DNA of 64,000 nucleotides. Origin: Roseovarius sp. M141. GTDB lineage: Bacteria; Pseudomonadota; Alphaproteobacteria; Rhodobacterales; Rhodobacteraceae. The translations under genes and the position numbers were made by a program. A model generated the notes under the pieces. It was not told the DNA's origin. It saw only the letters and a program-made list of their open reading frames with translations, and did no database searches. Where the stretch lies: positions 3,410,001 through 3,474,000 of the forward strand of contig NZ_VCNH01000008.1 in the NCBI RefSeq assembly GCF_024355225.1, in the 5' to 3' direction. Positions 16,296-25,061 of this stretch are shown here, piece after piece (position 1 is the stretch's first letter; every line of letters begins with the position of its first letter).

Positions 16296-17022
16296 CCATC
16301 CCTCCCTGCCGTTCCATATCGGCGGCAAACTCTGCCAGAACATCGCCCGCCAGCCCGTCGCCGGCGATGCGGCCCTCGGCGATCCAGATCACGCGGTCAT
16401 ATCCGGCCAGAGTGGCGGGATCGTGGCTGATATGCAGCAGATGCGCGTCGACCCCGTCCAGATAGCGCGTCAGCTGCATCCGCGTGGGAATGTCGAGGCC
16501 CGATAGCGGTTCGTCCAGCACGATCAGACGCGGGCGCATCGCAAGAATCGACATCAGGCACAGCAGTTGTTTTTGCCCCTGACTCAGCGGGTGAACCGCC
16601 GCGCCCGCCCAATGGGCCTTGCCGAACTGCTCCAGAATGGCGCGCACGCCTGCTGCCGCCTCGGGTTTGGACTGGCCCAGCTGCGTCAGGCCAAAGGCGA
16701 TTTCCTCGTCCACGGTGGGGAAAATGATCTGGTGATCGGGGTTCTGGAACAGGATGCCGACCGTGCGGATCGCGGCCTTGCGGTCCTTGGCCACATCGAC
16801 GCCGAACAGCCGCACCGCGCCGCTATCGGGCGCCTGTAGCCCGGCAATCACCCGCGCGAGCGTGCTTTTGCCTGATCCGTTGCGCCCGACGACGCCGATG
16901 CGCCGCTGATCGCCGTGCAGGGTGATCCCATGCAAAATCGCCCGCCCCTCAAGGGCGAGCGATATGTTGTCGAGTGCCAGTGGCTGCGCCAATGTCCATC
17001 CGTCCCGTGTTACCGCCCGCAA
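16270..17022 (-). CDS. bioM: biotin ECF transporter ATPase BioM
   Basis: An ABC ATPase of up to 250 aa. It has Walker A GRNGSGKST, Q-loop LFQNPDHQIIFPTVDEEIAFG (the typical ECF-type FQNPDxQ motif), signature PLSQGQKQ, Walker B LIVLDEPLSGLD and the switch His HISHD. No ATG exists near the N-terminus; TTG at 17022 or an in-frame TTG ten codons later (closer to the family start) are the candidates. It begins only 33 bases after the upstream aldehyde dehydrogenase gene on the same strand, so read-through is possible. Confidence 0.86.
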   Translation of the reverse strand: MRAVTRDGWTLAQPLALDNISLALEGRAILHGITLHGDQRRIGVVGRNGSGKSTLARVIAGLQAPDSGAVRLFGVDVAKDRKAAIRTVGILFQNPDHQIIFPTVDEEIAFGLTQLGQSKPEAAAGVRAILEQFGKAHWAGAAVHPLSQGQKQLLCLMSILAMRPRLIVLDEPLSGLDIPTRMQLTRYLDGVDAHLLHISHDPATLAGYDRVIWIAEGRIAGDGLAGDVLAEFAADMERQGGMDDISDLAG

Positions 17023-17055
17023 CGTGTAGCCGCGCGGGCGGCATCAAAACAAGGC

Positions 17056-18573
17056 TCAGATGTCGAATTTGACCCCTTGGGCCAGCGGCAGCTCGTCCGA
17101 GTAGTTGATCGTGTTGGTCTGGCGCCGCATGTAGCCCTTCCACGCATCCGATCCCGACTCGCGCCCGCCGCCGGTTTCCTTTTCGCCGCCAAACGCGCCA
17201 CCGATCTCGGCGCCCGAGGGGCCGATGTTGACGTTGGCAATGCCGCAATCGCTGCCGGTGTCGGACACGAACCGCTCGGCCTCGCGCACGTTGAGGGTGA
17301 ATATGCAGCTGGACAGGCCCTGCGGCACGTCGTTCTGCATCTCGATCGCCTCGTCCAGCGTGTCATATTCCATGACGTAAAGGATCGGCGCGAAGGTCTC
17401 GTGCTTCACGATGTCGGTCTGGCCCGGCATGACCGCAATCGCCGGTTTGACATAAACGCCGCCCTCGGGCGCACCGTCTGCCGCGCCGCCGCCGATGATG
17501 GTGCCGCCCTGGGCCTTGGCTGCCTCCAGCGCCTTGTCCATGCCCTGGCCTGCGGCCTTGTCGATCAGCGGGCCGATCAGCGTGGCAGATTCCAACGGGC
17601 TGCCGATGGGCAGGCCGCCGTAAGCCTTCTCCAACTTGGCCACCAGATCATCCTTGATGGATTTATGCACGATCAGGCGGCGCAGCGAGGTGCAGCGCTG
17701 GCCAGCCGTGCCGACAGCGGAAAAGGTGATCGCGCGCACGGCCATATCGAGGTCTGCGGACGGCGCGACGATCATCGCGTTGTTGCCGCCCAGTTCAAGG
17801 ATGCAGCGGCCGAAACGCTCGGCCACTTTTGGTCCGACAGCCCCGCCCATGCGGGTCGAACCGGTGGCCGAGATGATCGGCACGTGCTTGGATTTCGCCA
17901 GCGCCTCGCCCAGATCGGCGCGGCCGATGACGACCTGCAGCAGGTTCTCGGGCGCATCATCGCCAAACCGCGCCACAGCGCGCGCCATGATGTTGGCCGA
18001 GGCCAGCGCGGTCAGCGGCGTCTTCTCGGACGGCTTCCAGATCACCGGATCGCCGCACACGAATGCCAGCGCCGAATTCCACGCCCACGGCGCGACCGGG
18101 AAGTTGAAGGCGGTGATGACGCCCGCAGGCCCCATCGGGTGCCATGTTTCCATCATGCGGTGGCCCGGACGTTCGGATGCGATGGTCAGGCCATATAGCT
18201 GGCGCGACAGGCCGACGGCGAAATCGCAGATGTCGATCATCTCCTGCACCTCGCCCAGACCCTCGGAGACGATCTTGCCCGCCTCCCAGCTGACCAGCGC
18301 GCCGAGGTCGTCCTTGGCGTTGCGCAGCTCTTCGCCCAGCAGGCGCACCAGCTCGCCCCGGCGGGGGGCCGGCACCTGGCGCCATGCCTTGAAGGCGGTG
18401 TTCGCGTTCGCGATCACGGCGTCCATGTCGGCACTCTTGGTTTCGGTCAGGTCGGCCATCAGGCTACCATCGACGGGCGAATGGACGGCCAGGGTACCAC
18501 CTGTCAGGTCGCCCTCTTTCAGGCCCAGATTGGCAAGGACGGTTTTCAGGGATGTGTCATTCGAGGTGCTCAT
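17056..18573 (-). CDS. alpha-aminoadipate semialdehyde dehydrogenase (ALDH7/antiquitin family)
   Basis: A 505-aa aldehyde dehydrogenase. Catalytic Cys294 lies in GTAGQRCTSLRRL and Glu260 in LELGGNNA. The C-terminal ending (SGSDAWKGYMRRQTNTINYS then LPLAQGVKFDI) is the signature of antiquitin, the lysine-pathway enzyme that oxidises alpha-aminoadipate semialdehyde to alpha-aminoadipate with NAD. AGGAG precedes the ATG. It follows the saccharopine-dehydrogenase-fold gene by 9 bases. This pairing in marine Rhodobacteraceae is known for the lysine dehydrogenase/saccharopine-type route. Confidence 0.9.
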   Translation of the reverse strand: MSTSNDTSLKTVLANLGLKEGDLTGGTLAVHSPVDGSLMADLTETKSADMDAVIANANTAFKAWRQVPAPRRGELVRLLGEELRNAKDDLGALVSWEAGKIVSEGLGEVQEMIDICDFAVGLSRQLYGLTIASERPGHRMMETWHPMGPAGVITAFNFPVAPWAWNSALAFVCGDPVIWKPSEKTPLTALASANIMARAVARFGDDAPENLLQVVIGRADLGEALAKSKHVPIISATGSTRMGGAVGPKVAERFGRCILELGGNNAMIVAPSADLDMAVRAITFSAVGTAGQRCTSLRRLIVHKSIKDDLVAKLEKAYGGLPIGSPLESATLIGPLIDKAAGQGMDKALEAAKAQGGTIIGGGAADGAPEGGVYVKPAIAVMPGQTDIVKHETFAPILYVMEYDTLDEAIEMQNDVPQGLSSCIFTLNVREAERFVSDTGSDCGIANVNIGPSGAEIGGAFGGEKETGGGRESGSDAWKGYMRRQTNTINYSDELPLAQGVKFDI

Positions 18574-18582
18574 GGCATGCTC

Positions 18583-19677
18583 CTATTCTGTAATGCTACC
18601 CGGTGCGTAAAGCGCGCCGGACTCGGTGGCAAGGAAGTCGGCCAATTTCACCTGCTCCTGCCCGACAAATCCTGCCTGCGGCAGTTTGCCCATGCGCATC
18701 AGATCGACGACCGCCAGAATGCCGGCAGCCGTGGTGATCTGGATCGCGCTCCAATGCCTGCCGTCTATCTTGCGCGCGACCGTCTTGTTGATGAAACTGC
18801 GTTCGCGCAACGCGCCGTCCTTCATACCAGTTGCCGTGCAATAGACCAGTACCACATCCTGATCGGTGCGCGGCAGGGCCGTCTCGAAGATATCCTTGAG
18901 CAGATCGCGCCGCCGCTCCAGCCCCAGATCGTGCAGCAGCATTTTCAGAATCGCGCAATGGCCGGGATAGCGCATGGTGCGGTAAGACACCCGGCGCGCG
19001 CGACCCTTCAGCGTTTCGGCCAGCGTGCCAAGGCCGCCGGAGGTGCTGAAACACTCGTAGTCCACACCATCAAGGGCCAGCTCCTCCAGATCCTCCAGCG
19101 GAGCCAGCTGGCGCAGATCTCCGTCCACCAGCGCGGTGCAGGGGTTGCAGTATTCGTTGATCAGCCCATCCGTCGACCATGTCAGATTGTATTTCAGCGC
19201 GTTCGTCGGATAGAGCGGCAGCGCGCCCACGCGCAGCGACAGTGTATCCAATTCATCGAACTGCGCCGCCAGATCTGCGCCCGCGATCCCGACGAAACCG
19301 GGCGCAAGGCCGCATTGCGGCATGAAGGCCGTCTGCGCGCCTTCGGCCAGCTTTTGCACGGCGCGGGTCGCCTCCACATCTTCGGTCAGGTCAAAATAAT
19401 GCGCGCCTGCGGCCTTGGCCGCTCCGGCGATCTGCGGCGTCAGGAAAAAGGGCGCGGCGCTGATGACACCGTGGTGCCCGTTGAGCGCCGATGTCAGCGC
19501 GGCGGTATCGGTCACATCGACCTCTGCGATCCTAATCCCCGCATCGCCCAGCGCCTTTAGCCCCGCCGCGTCGCGGTCGATCACTGTCACCTCGTAATGC
19601 GGCGAGCGGTGCAAAAGCGCGGCAATCATCTGTCCGATATTGCCCGCGCCGACGATTGCGATGTTCCAGACATCCAT
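18583..19677 (-). CDS. saccharopine-dehydrogenase-fold enzyme, probable L-lysine 6-dehydrogenase
   Basis: A 364-aa NAD(P)-dependent enzyme with an N-terminal Rossmann fold ([10 protein letters not shown] near residue 10) and the saccharopine reductase/lysine dehydrogenase C-terminal domain ([12 protein letters not shown] ... [24 protein letters not shown]). The length fits single-domain lysine epsilon-dehydrogenases (about 370-390 aa) rather than bifunctional LKR/SDH. The likely reaction is L-lysine to alpha-aminoadipate semialdehyde, feeding the adjacent dehydrogenase. AAGGAGG lies 8 bases before the ATG. Saccharopine dehydrogenase or another carboxynorspermidine-type activity remains possible. 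Confidence 0.82.
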   Translation of the reverse strand: MDVWNIAIVGAGNIGQMIAALLHRSPHYEVTVIDRDAAGLKALGDAGIRIAEVDVTDTAALTSALNGHHGVISAAPFFLTPQIAGAAKAAGAHYFDLTEDVEATRAVQKLAEGAQTAFMPQCGLAPGFVGIAGADLAAQFDELDTLSLRVGALPLYPTNALKYNLTWSTDGLINEYCNPCTALVDGDLRQLAPLEDLEELALDGVDYECFSTSGGLGTLAETLKGRARRVSYRTMRYPGHCAILKMLLHDLGLERRRDLLKDIFETALPRTDQDVVLVYCTATGMKDGALRERSFINKTVARKIDGRHWSAIQITTAAGILAVVDLMRMGKLPQAGFVGQEQVKLADFLATESGALYAPGSITE

Positions 19678-19854
19678 ATCTGCGCCCTCCTTATTACCCT
19701 ACTGTCAGGAATGCAGGCGTCGCTCTGCCCGGTGATTGGCCAGATCATCGCGCCGCCCGGCGCGATGTGTCAAGCGACGGCGCCATTGCCTGCTTGCACC
19801 GCCGCCGGGTGGCGGGCAATGTGCGCGGCAAATCTCAGATGACCGGAGGGTTTG
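19678..19854. promoter_or_regulatory. divergent promoter region with perfect palindrome
   Basis: This region lies between the lysine dehydrogenase operon and the E1-fusion operon. It contains the 20-base palindrome ATCGCGCCG-CC-CGGCGCGAT at 19747-19766. The position midway between divergent operons suggests a shared operator or a strong RNA hairpin. No regulator gene is adjacent. Confidence 0.5.
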
Positions 19855-22035
19855 ATGGACCGCGCAGAGATCGTGCATGAAAACTTTGTCGCCCGCGTAT
19901 CGTCCGGCGATCTGCCGCAGGGTGCTGCGCCGTCGGATGCGCTGAGCGATACCGAGGCCGTGACGCTCTACCGCGCGCAATGCGTCAGCCGCGCGCTGGA
20001 TCGCACCAGCCGCGCGATGCAAAAGGCGGGCCAGGGGTTCTACACCATCGGATCGTCGGGGCACGAGGGGATGGCGGCGGTCGCGCACGCACTGCGCCCC
20101 GATGACATCGCGTTCCTGCATTACCGCGATGCTGCGTTCCAGATCGCCCGCGCAGGGCAGGTGCCGGGCCAGTCGATCACATGGGACATGCTGCTGAGTT
20201 TCGCCTGTTCGTCCGAGGATCCGATTTCCGGCGGGCGCCACAAGGTGCTGGGGTCACGCGCGCTGATGATTCCGCCGCAGACCTCGACCATCGCCAGCCA
20301 CCTGCCCAAGGCGGTCGGCGCGGCCTATGGTCTGGGACTGGCGCGCCGCCGCCCGCCCGAACATCGTGCCCTGCCCCATGACGGCATCGCGATGGCGTCA
20401 TTCGGCGATGCCTCGGCCAACCATTCCACCGCGCAGGGCGCGATCAACACCGCGGGCTGGACATCCGTGCAATCGGTGCCCATGCCCCTGCTTCTGGTGT
20501 GCGAGGATAACGGCATCGGCATTTCCACCCAAACGCCCAAGGGTTGGATCGCCGCCAGCATGCAGCACCGCCCCGGCATCCGGTATTTCCACGCCGACGG
20601 GCTGGACATCTACGACACCGCAAAGGTCGCCGCCGAGGCCGCGCACTATGCGCGCACCCAGCGCAAGCCGGCGTTTCTGCACCTGACCATGGTACGCCTT
20701 TATGGTCACGCGGGCGCCGATCTGCCCACCACCTACCTGCCAAAGGCGCATGTCGAGGCGGAGGAGGCAAACGATCCGCTGCTGCATACGGTCCGCCTGC
20801 TGGAGGCGGCGGGCGCGCTTGAGCGAGCCGAGGCGCTGAGCATCTACGAGGAAACAAATGCCCGCGTCGCCCGCGTGGCAGACGAGGCCGTCACCCGCCC
20901 CCGCCTGAAAACCGCCGCCGATGTGATGGCCAGCATCATCCCGCCCAAGCGCGACTGCGCCCCCACCAACGGCCCCAGCGCCGAGCAGCGCGAGGCAGCC
21001 TTCGGTAGCGATATCAAGCAGATGGACCAGCCCCAGCCGATGAGCCGTCTGATCAACTGGGCGCTCACCGACCTCATGCTGACCCATGGCGAAATCGTGG
21101 TGATGGGCGAGGATGTCGGCCGCAAGGGCGGCGTCTACGGCGTCACCCAGCGCCTTCACCAACGCTTTGGCACCGACCGGGTGATCGACACGCTGCTGGA
21201 CGAACAAAGCATCCTCGGCCTTGCCATCGGCATGGCGCATAACGGCTTTATCCCGTTGCCGGAAATCCAGTTCCTCGCCTATCTGCACAATGCCGAGGAC
21301 CAGCTGCGCGGCGAGGCGGCGACGCTGCCGTTTTTCAGCCAAGGGCAATTTACCAACCCGATGGTGCTGCGCATCGCGGGGCTGGGGTATCAAAAGGGCT
21401 TTGGCGGGCATTTCCACAACGACAACAGCCTCGCCGTGCTGCGCGACATTCCGGGGCTGGTGGTCGCCTGCCCCTCGAACGGGCCGGATGCCGCGATGAT
21501 GCTGCGCGAATGCGTGCGGCTGGCCCGCGAGGAACAGCGCGTCGTGGTGTTCGTGGAGCCTATCGCGCTTTATCCGATGCGCGATCTGCACGAGGCCGGT
21601 GATAGCGGCTGGATGGGCACTTACCCCGCCCCGGACGAGCGTATCCCGCTGGATAGTGTCGGCGTGCATGGGCAAGGCAAGGATCTGGCCATCGTCAGCT
21701 ATGGCAACGGATATTACCTGTCCCGGCAGGCGCAGGAGGTGCTGCACAGCGAAGGGATCGACGCGCGCGTCATCGACATGCGCTGGATCGCGCCCCTGCC
21801 TGCGCAGGCGCTGCTGGACGCCACGCGCGGCTGCAAATCCGTGCTGATCGTCGATGAATGCCGCCACACCGGCGGCCAGGCCGAAGGGCTGATGGCGCTG
21901 TTTGTCGAGCGGGCCGAACTGCCGGTCAGCCGCATCACCGCGCAGGACAGTTTCATCGCCACCGGCCCGGCCTACGCGGCCACCATGCCATCGCGCGACA
22001 GCATCGTCGCCGCTGCCAAGGAGGCCTGCGAATGA
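19855..22035 (+). CDS. fused alpha-beta E1 component of a 2-oxoacid dehydrogenase
   Basis: A 726-aa TPP-dependent enzyme. Residues 1-340 are an E1-alpha unit with the TPP motif GDA at 184-186 ending at Asn219 (CEDNGIGIST). Residues about 395-726 are an E1-beta (transketolase-like pyrimidine) unit with VVMGEDVGRKGGVYGVT and VDECRHTGGQAEGL. It resembles branched-chain or acetoin-type E1 fused in one chain. GGAGGG precedes the ATG. No E2 or E3 gene is nearby; instead a FabD-like acyltransferase overlaps its stop. Because the divergent operon makes alpha-aminoadipate, 2-oxoadipate is a candidate substrate; branched-chain oxoacids are the conservative alternative. Confidence 0.83.
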   Translation: MDRAEIVHENFVARVSSGDLPQGAAPSDALSDTEAVTLYRAQCVSRALDRTSRAMQKAGQGFYTIGSSGHEGMAAVAHALRPDDIAFLHYRDAAFQIARAGQVPGQSITWDMLLSFACSSEDPISGGRHKVLGSRALMIPPQTSTIASHLPKAVGAAYGLGLARRRPPEHRALPHDGIAMASFGDASANHSTAQGAINTAGWTSVQSVPMPLLLVCEDNGIGISTQTPKGWIAASMQHRPGIRYFHADGLDIYDTAKVAAEAAHYARTQRKPAFLHLTMVRLYGHAGADLPTTYLPKAHVEAEEANDPLLHTVRLLEAAGALERAEALSIYEETNARVARVADEAVTRPRLKTAADVMASIIPPKRDCAPTNGPSAEQREAAFGSDIKQMDQPQPMSRLINWALTDLMLTHGEIVVMGEDVGRKGGVYGVTQRLHQRFGTDRVIDTLLDEQSILGLAIGMAHNGFIPLPEIQFLAYLHNAEDQLRGEAATLPFFSQGQFTNPMVLRIAGLGYQKGFGGHFHNDNSLAVLRDIPGLVVACPSNGPDAAMMLRECVRLAREEQRVVVFVEPIALYPMRDLHEAGDSGWMGTYPAPDERIPLDSVGVHGQGKDLAIVSYGNGYYLSRQAQEVLHSEGIDARVIDMRWIAPLPAQALLDATRGCKSVLIVDECRHTGGQAEGLMALFVERAELPVSRITAQDSFIATGPAYAATMPSRDSIVAAAKEACE

Positions 22036-23060
22036 CCTGCCGCGCCGTTCTGATCTGCCCCGGCCGGGGCACCTATAACAAGCCCGAGCTGGGCTATCTG
22101 CACCGCCATCACAGCGGCGCCCCGCTGCTGGACACATTCGACGATCTGCGCCGCGCTGAGGGCCAGACGCCTGTAACCGAACTGGACGGCGCCGAGCGGT
22201 TTTCCAATGCCACCCACACCGTGGGCGATGCGGCCTCGCCGCTAATCTACGCCGCCTCCTATCTGGACCGGCAGGCGCTGGCCGAGGATATCGAGCTTGT
22301 CGCCGTCACCGGCAATTCGATGGGCTGGTACATCGCGCTGGCCGCTGCCGGGGCGCTGGATGCGGCGGGCGGTTTCACCGTGGTCAACACGATGGGTCGG
22401 CTGATGCAGGAAGCCTCCATCGGCGGGCAGTTGGTCTATCCCTGCACCGGCCCCGACTGGCGCCCCGACCCTGCCCGCCGGGCCGGGCTGCTGGACACGG
22501 TCCGGCAGATCGATGCCGGGGATGCCGTCCTGCGCCTGTCCATCGATCTGGGCGGCATGCTGGTGCTGGCGGGCGACGAGGCGGGGCTAACCGAATTCGA
22601 GGCCTCCGTGCCGCGTCTGGACGGCAGGTTTCCCATGCGCCTGCCGCATCACGCCGCGTTCCATACGGACCTGCAAGAGCCCGTGGCCGAGCGGGGCCGC
22701 GCGGCCCTGCCACAATCCCTTTTCAGCCAGCCAAAGCTACCGCTGATCGATGGGCGCGGCGCGATCTGGTGGCCCGGCGCGACCGATCCGGACGCCTTGC
22801 GCGATTACACGCTGGGCCATCAGGTGACGCAAACCTACGATTTCACCCGCGCCATTCAGATCGCCGCCCGCGAATTCGCGCCCGACATGTTCATCGTCAC
22901 CGGGCCGGGCAACACGCTGGGCGGCGGCGTCGCGCAGTCGCTGGTCGCCTGCGGCTGGCATGGTATGCATAGCAAAGCGGGCTTCACCGCGCGCCAGTCA
23001 GAAGCGCCGCTGCTGGTGTCGATGGGGCTGGACGATCAGCGCGCCATCGTCACGGACTGA
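22032..23060 (+). CDS. FabD-like acyltransferase (malonyl-CoA:ACP transacylase family)
   Basis: A 342-aa acyltransferase-fold protein. The nucleophile elbow is GNSMG with Ser96 (FabD has GHSLG), and a His-rich segment RLPHHAAFHTDL near 203-214 supplies the candidate catalytic His. It starts inside the E1-fusion stop codon (ATGA), so translation is coupled. It does not sit with fatty-acid genes and is unlikely to be the housekeeping FabD. It may move the acyl group made by the E1 protein to CoA or a carrier; this is inference. Confidence 0.75.
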   Translation: MTCRAVLICPGRGTYNKPELGYLHRHHSGAPLLDTFDDLRRAEGQTPVTELDGAERFSNATHTVGDAASPLIYAASYLDRQALAEDIELVAVTGNSMGWYIALAAAGALDAAGGFTVVNTMGRLMQEASIGGQLVYPCTGPDWRPDPARRAGLLDTVRQIDAGDAVLRLSIDLGGMLVLAGDEAGLTEFEASVPRLDGRFPMRLPHHAAFHTDLQEPVAERGRAALPQSLFSQPKLPLIDGRGAIWWPGATDPDALRDYTLGHQVTQTYDFTRAIQIAAREFAPDMFIVTGPGNTLGGGVAQSLVACGWHGMHSKAGFTARQSEAPLLVSMGLDDQRAIVTD

Positions 23061-23061
23061 T

Positions 23062-23081
23062 GCGTTTCGCGAAACGCTTTA
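23062..23081. repeat. palindrome GCGTTTCGCGAAACGCTTTA
   Basis: A perfect 16-bp palindrome immediately after the acyltransferase stop. It matches the arms of the inverted repeat at 15652-15701, which also sits just after a stop codon. Confidence 0.7.
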
Positions 23082-23106
23082 GGCCTGCGGCCCCCGCAAA
23101 CCGCGG

Positions 23107-24150
23107 TCAAACGCGCGGCATGTTGAATGTGAACACAGTGCTATCCGCATCAGACTTCACGGTCAGATCGCCGCCATGCGCGCGGGCAATCTCGCGCGCG
23201 ATGAACAGGCCCAGCCCCAGCCCCTGCTGCGTGTCGCGTGCATTTGATCGCGCGAACGGCTCGAACAGCATCTTGCGCACGTTTGCGGGAATAGGCTCGC
23301 CGAGGTTCGTCACCCACAGATAGAACGATCCATCGCGATCCTGCGCGCTGACGGTGACAGCCGCACCTTTTTCGCCATGCACGACGGCATTGGCCAGCAG
23401 GTTCGAAATCAGCTGCGCGATACGCTCTGAATCGCAGCGGATAGGATCGCAGAAATCATACTCGGTGATGATTTCGGCCTCGGGATGGGCCAGGCTGATC
23501 TCGCGCACGGTCTGCTCCAGGATCGGCTTGACGTCGTGATCGACATGCTCCTCGATGCGAATCCCGCCGCCCAGACGTGCGCGGGCGAAATCCATCACAT
23601 CGTCGATCAGCCGCGCGATGCGGTCGGTCGATCCCTGAATAGACGCGATCATCTCACCAATCTGCGGATCCTCGGTGTTGCGTGCGATCACGCGCGACGC
23701 GGCGTTGATCGCGGCCAGCGGATTGCGCACGTCATGCCCCAGCACGGCAATGAACTGCTCTCGCAGGCTGGCCTCTTGTTCACGTGTCCTGAGTGCGGCC
23801 TCGTTTTCCTTTTCCGCAGTGATGCAGCGCCCGGTGCAGAAGAACAACCCACCCTCAGGCACCCCATGCCACGAGATCCACTCATATCCGCCATCCTTGC
23901 GACGGAAACGGTTGACGAAGTTCAGGACAGGCTGGCCGCCGCTCATCTGATCAAATGCGGCCTGCATCCTGTTGATGTCATCAGGATGGATCAGATCGGT
24001 GAAATGCTGATCGTCGATTTCTGCGCCCGTATACCCGAGGATCTTGAACCATGCCGGGTTCGTTTCGACAAACCTGCCCTCATTGTTCATGAACCCCAGA
24101 AGGTCGGGCGTCACCAACCATGTCAGGCCACTACCATCTTTGTGTTTCAC
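23107..24150 (-). CDS. cytoplasmic PAS-domain histidine kinase
   Basis: A 347-aa kinase without membrane segments. An N-terminal PAS domain (about 8-125, with ETNPAWFKILGYT and the PAC-like FRRKDGGYEWISW) is followed by a HisKA domain with phospho-acceptor His in VLGHDVRNPLAAI (near residue 154). The HATPase domain has NLLANAVVHG and the G-box GLGLGLFIARE. No response regulator is adjacent, so it is an orphan kinase. The PAS ligand is unknown. Confidence 0.87.
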   Translation of the reverse strand: MKHKDGSGLTWLVTPDLLGFMNNEGRFVETNPAWFKILGYTGAEIDDQHFTDLIHPDDINRMQAAFDQMSGGQPVLNFVNRFRRKDGGYEWISWHGVPEGGLFFCTGRCITAEKENEAALRTREQEASLREQFIAVLGHDVRNPLAAINAASRVIARNTEDPQIGEMIASIQGSTDRIARLIDDVMDFARARLGGGIRIEEHVDHDVKPILEQTVREISLAHPEAEIITEYDFCDPIRCDSERIAQLISNLLANAVVHGEKGAAVTVSAQDRDGSFYLWVTNLGEPIPANVRKMLFEPFARSNARDTQQGLGLGLFIAREIARAHGGDLTVKSDADSTVFTFNMPRV

Positions 24151-24275
24151 GTCTACTAGTCGCCCTTGATCTGTACAGCATCTTAGTATCCTGCCCGGAC
24201 CCTGCCATCAAGCCTGCTGCAATATGCCCCCTTCGGGCTGCGCACCGCCAGTCTGCACAGCCCCGGACCGCAGTG

Positions 24276-25061
24276 TCAGCGGCCCTTCCAGACCGGATCG
24301 CGCTTTTCCGCGAAGGCGCGCGCGCCTTCCATCTGATCCTCGGAGGAATAGAGCCGCGCGACGGTTTCATACTGGCTGCGTGCGATCTTGTTCATCACGG
24401 TCTGAAAATCGCTGCCTTCGGCGTCGCGCACGATTTCCTTGAGCGCGGCATAGACCAGCGGCGGACCGCCCGCCAACTCATCGGCCAGCGCGCGCGCCTG
24501 CGTCATCAGATCGGCGGCGGGGACGATCCGGTTGATCATCCCCCAGCGCGCAGCCTCCTCGGCGTCGATCCAGCGACCGGTCAGCAGCATCTCCATCGCG
24601 ATATGGTAGGGGATACGCTTGGGGAGCTTGACGCTGGCCGCATCCGCGACCGTGCCCGAGCGGATTTCAGGCAGCGCAAAGCTGGCATGATCGGCGGCGA
24701 GGATGATGTCCGCGCCCAGCGCCAGTTCCAGCCCCCCGCCGCAGCAGATACCGTTGACGGCGGCGATGACCGGCTTGTTCAGCCCGCGCAACTCCTGCAG
24801 GCCGCCAAAGCCGCCGACGCCGTAATCGCCGTCGACCGCATCGCCATCCGCCGCCGCCTTCAGATCCCAGCCGGGGCAGAAGAATTTGTCGCCCGCGCCG
24901 GTGATCAACGCAACGCGCAGATTGTCGTCGTCCCGGAAGTCCGCGAACACTTCGCCCATGATCCGGCTGGTTTTCAGATCAATCGCGTTGGCCTTGGGCC
25001 GGTCGAGCGTAACCTCCAGCACATGGCCGCGCTTGTCGGTCTTGATGAGGCTGTCTGTCAT
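24276..25061 (-). CDS. caiD: enoyl-CoA hydratase, carnitinyl-CoA dehydratase type
   Basis: A 261-aa crotonase-fold enzyme. The oxyanion-hole region VNGICCGGGLELALGAD and the LPEIRSGTV segment with the candidate catalytic Glu match CaiD-like carnitinyl-CoA dehydratases. The C-terminal EKRDPVWKGR is also typical. The likely role is reversible hydration of crotonobetainyl-CoA to L-carnitinyl-CoA. It overlaps the CoA-ligase stop by 4 bases. The assignment rests on family look and on the carnitine genes upstream; a general enoyl-CoA hydratase is the alternative. Confidence 0.78.
   Translation of the reverse strand: MTDSLIKTDKRGHVLEVTLDRPKANAIDLKTSRIMGEVFADFRDDDNLRVALITGAGDKFFCPGWDLKAAADGDAVDGDYGVGGFGGLQELRGLNKPVIAAVNGICCGGGLELALGADIILAADHASFALPEIRSGTVADAASVKLPKRIPYHIAMEMLLTGRWIDAEEAARWGMINRIVPAADLMTQARALADELAGGPPLVYAALKEIVRDAEGSDFQTVMNKIARSQYETVARLYSSEDQMEGARAFAEKRDPVWKGR

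Noticed and set aside
22032..23060. Housekeeping FabD
   Set aside because: The nucleophile motif differs, and the gene is coupled to an E1 dehydrogenase rather than to fabG/acpP/fabF.
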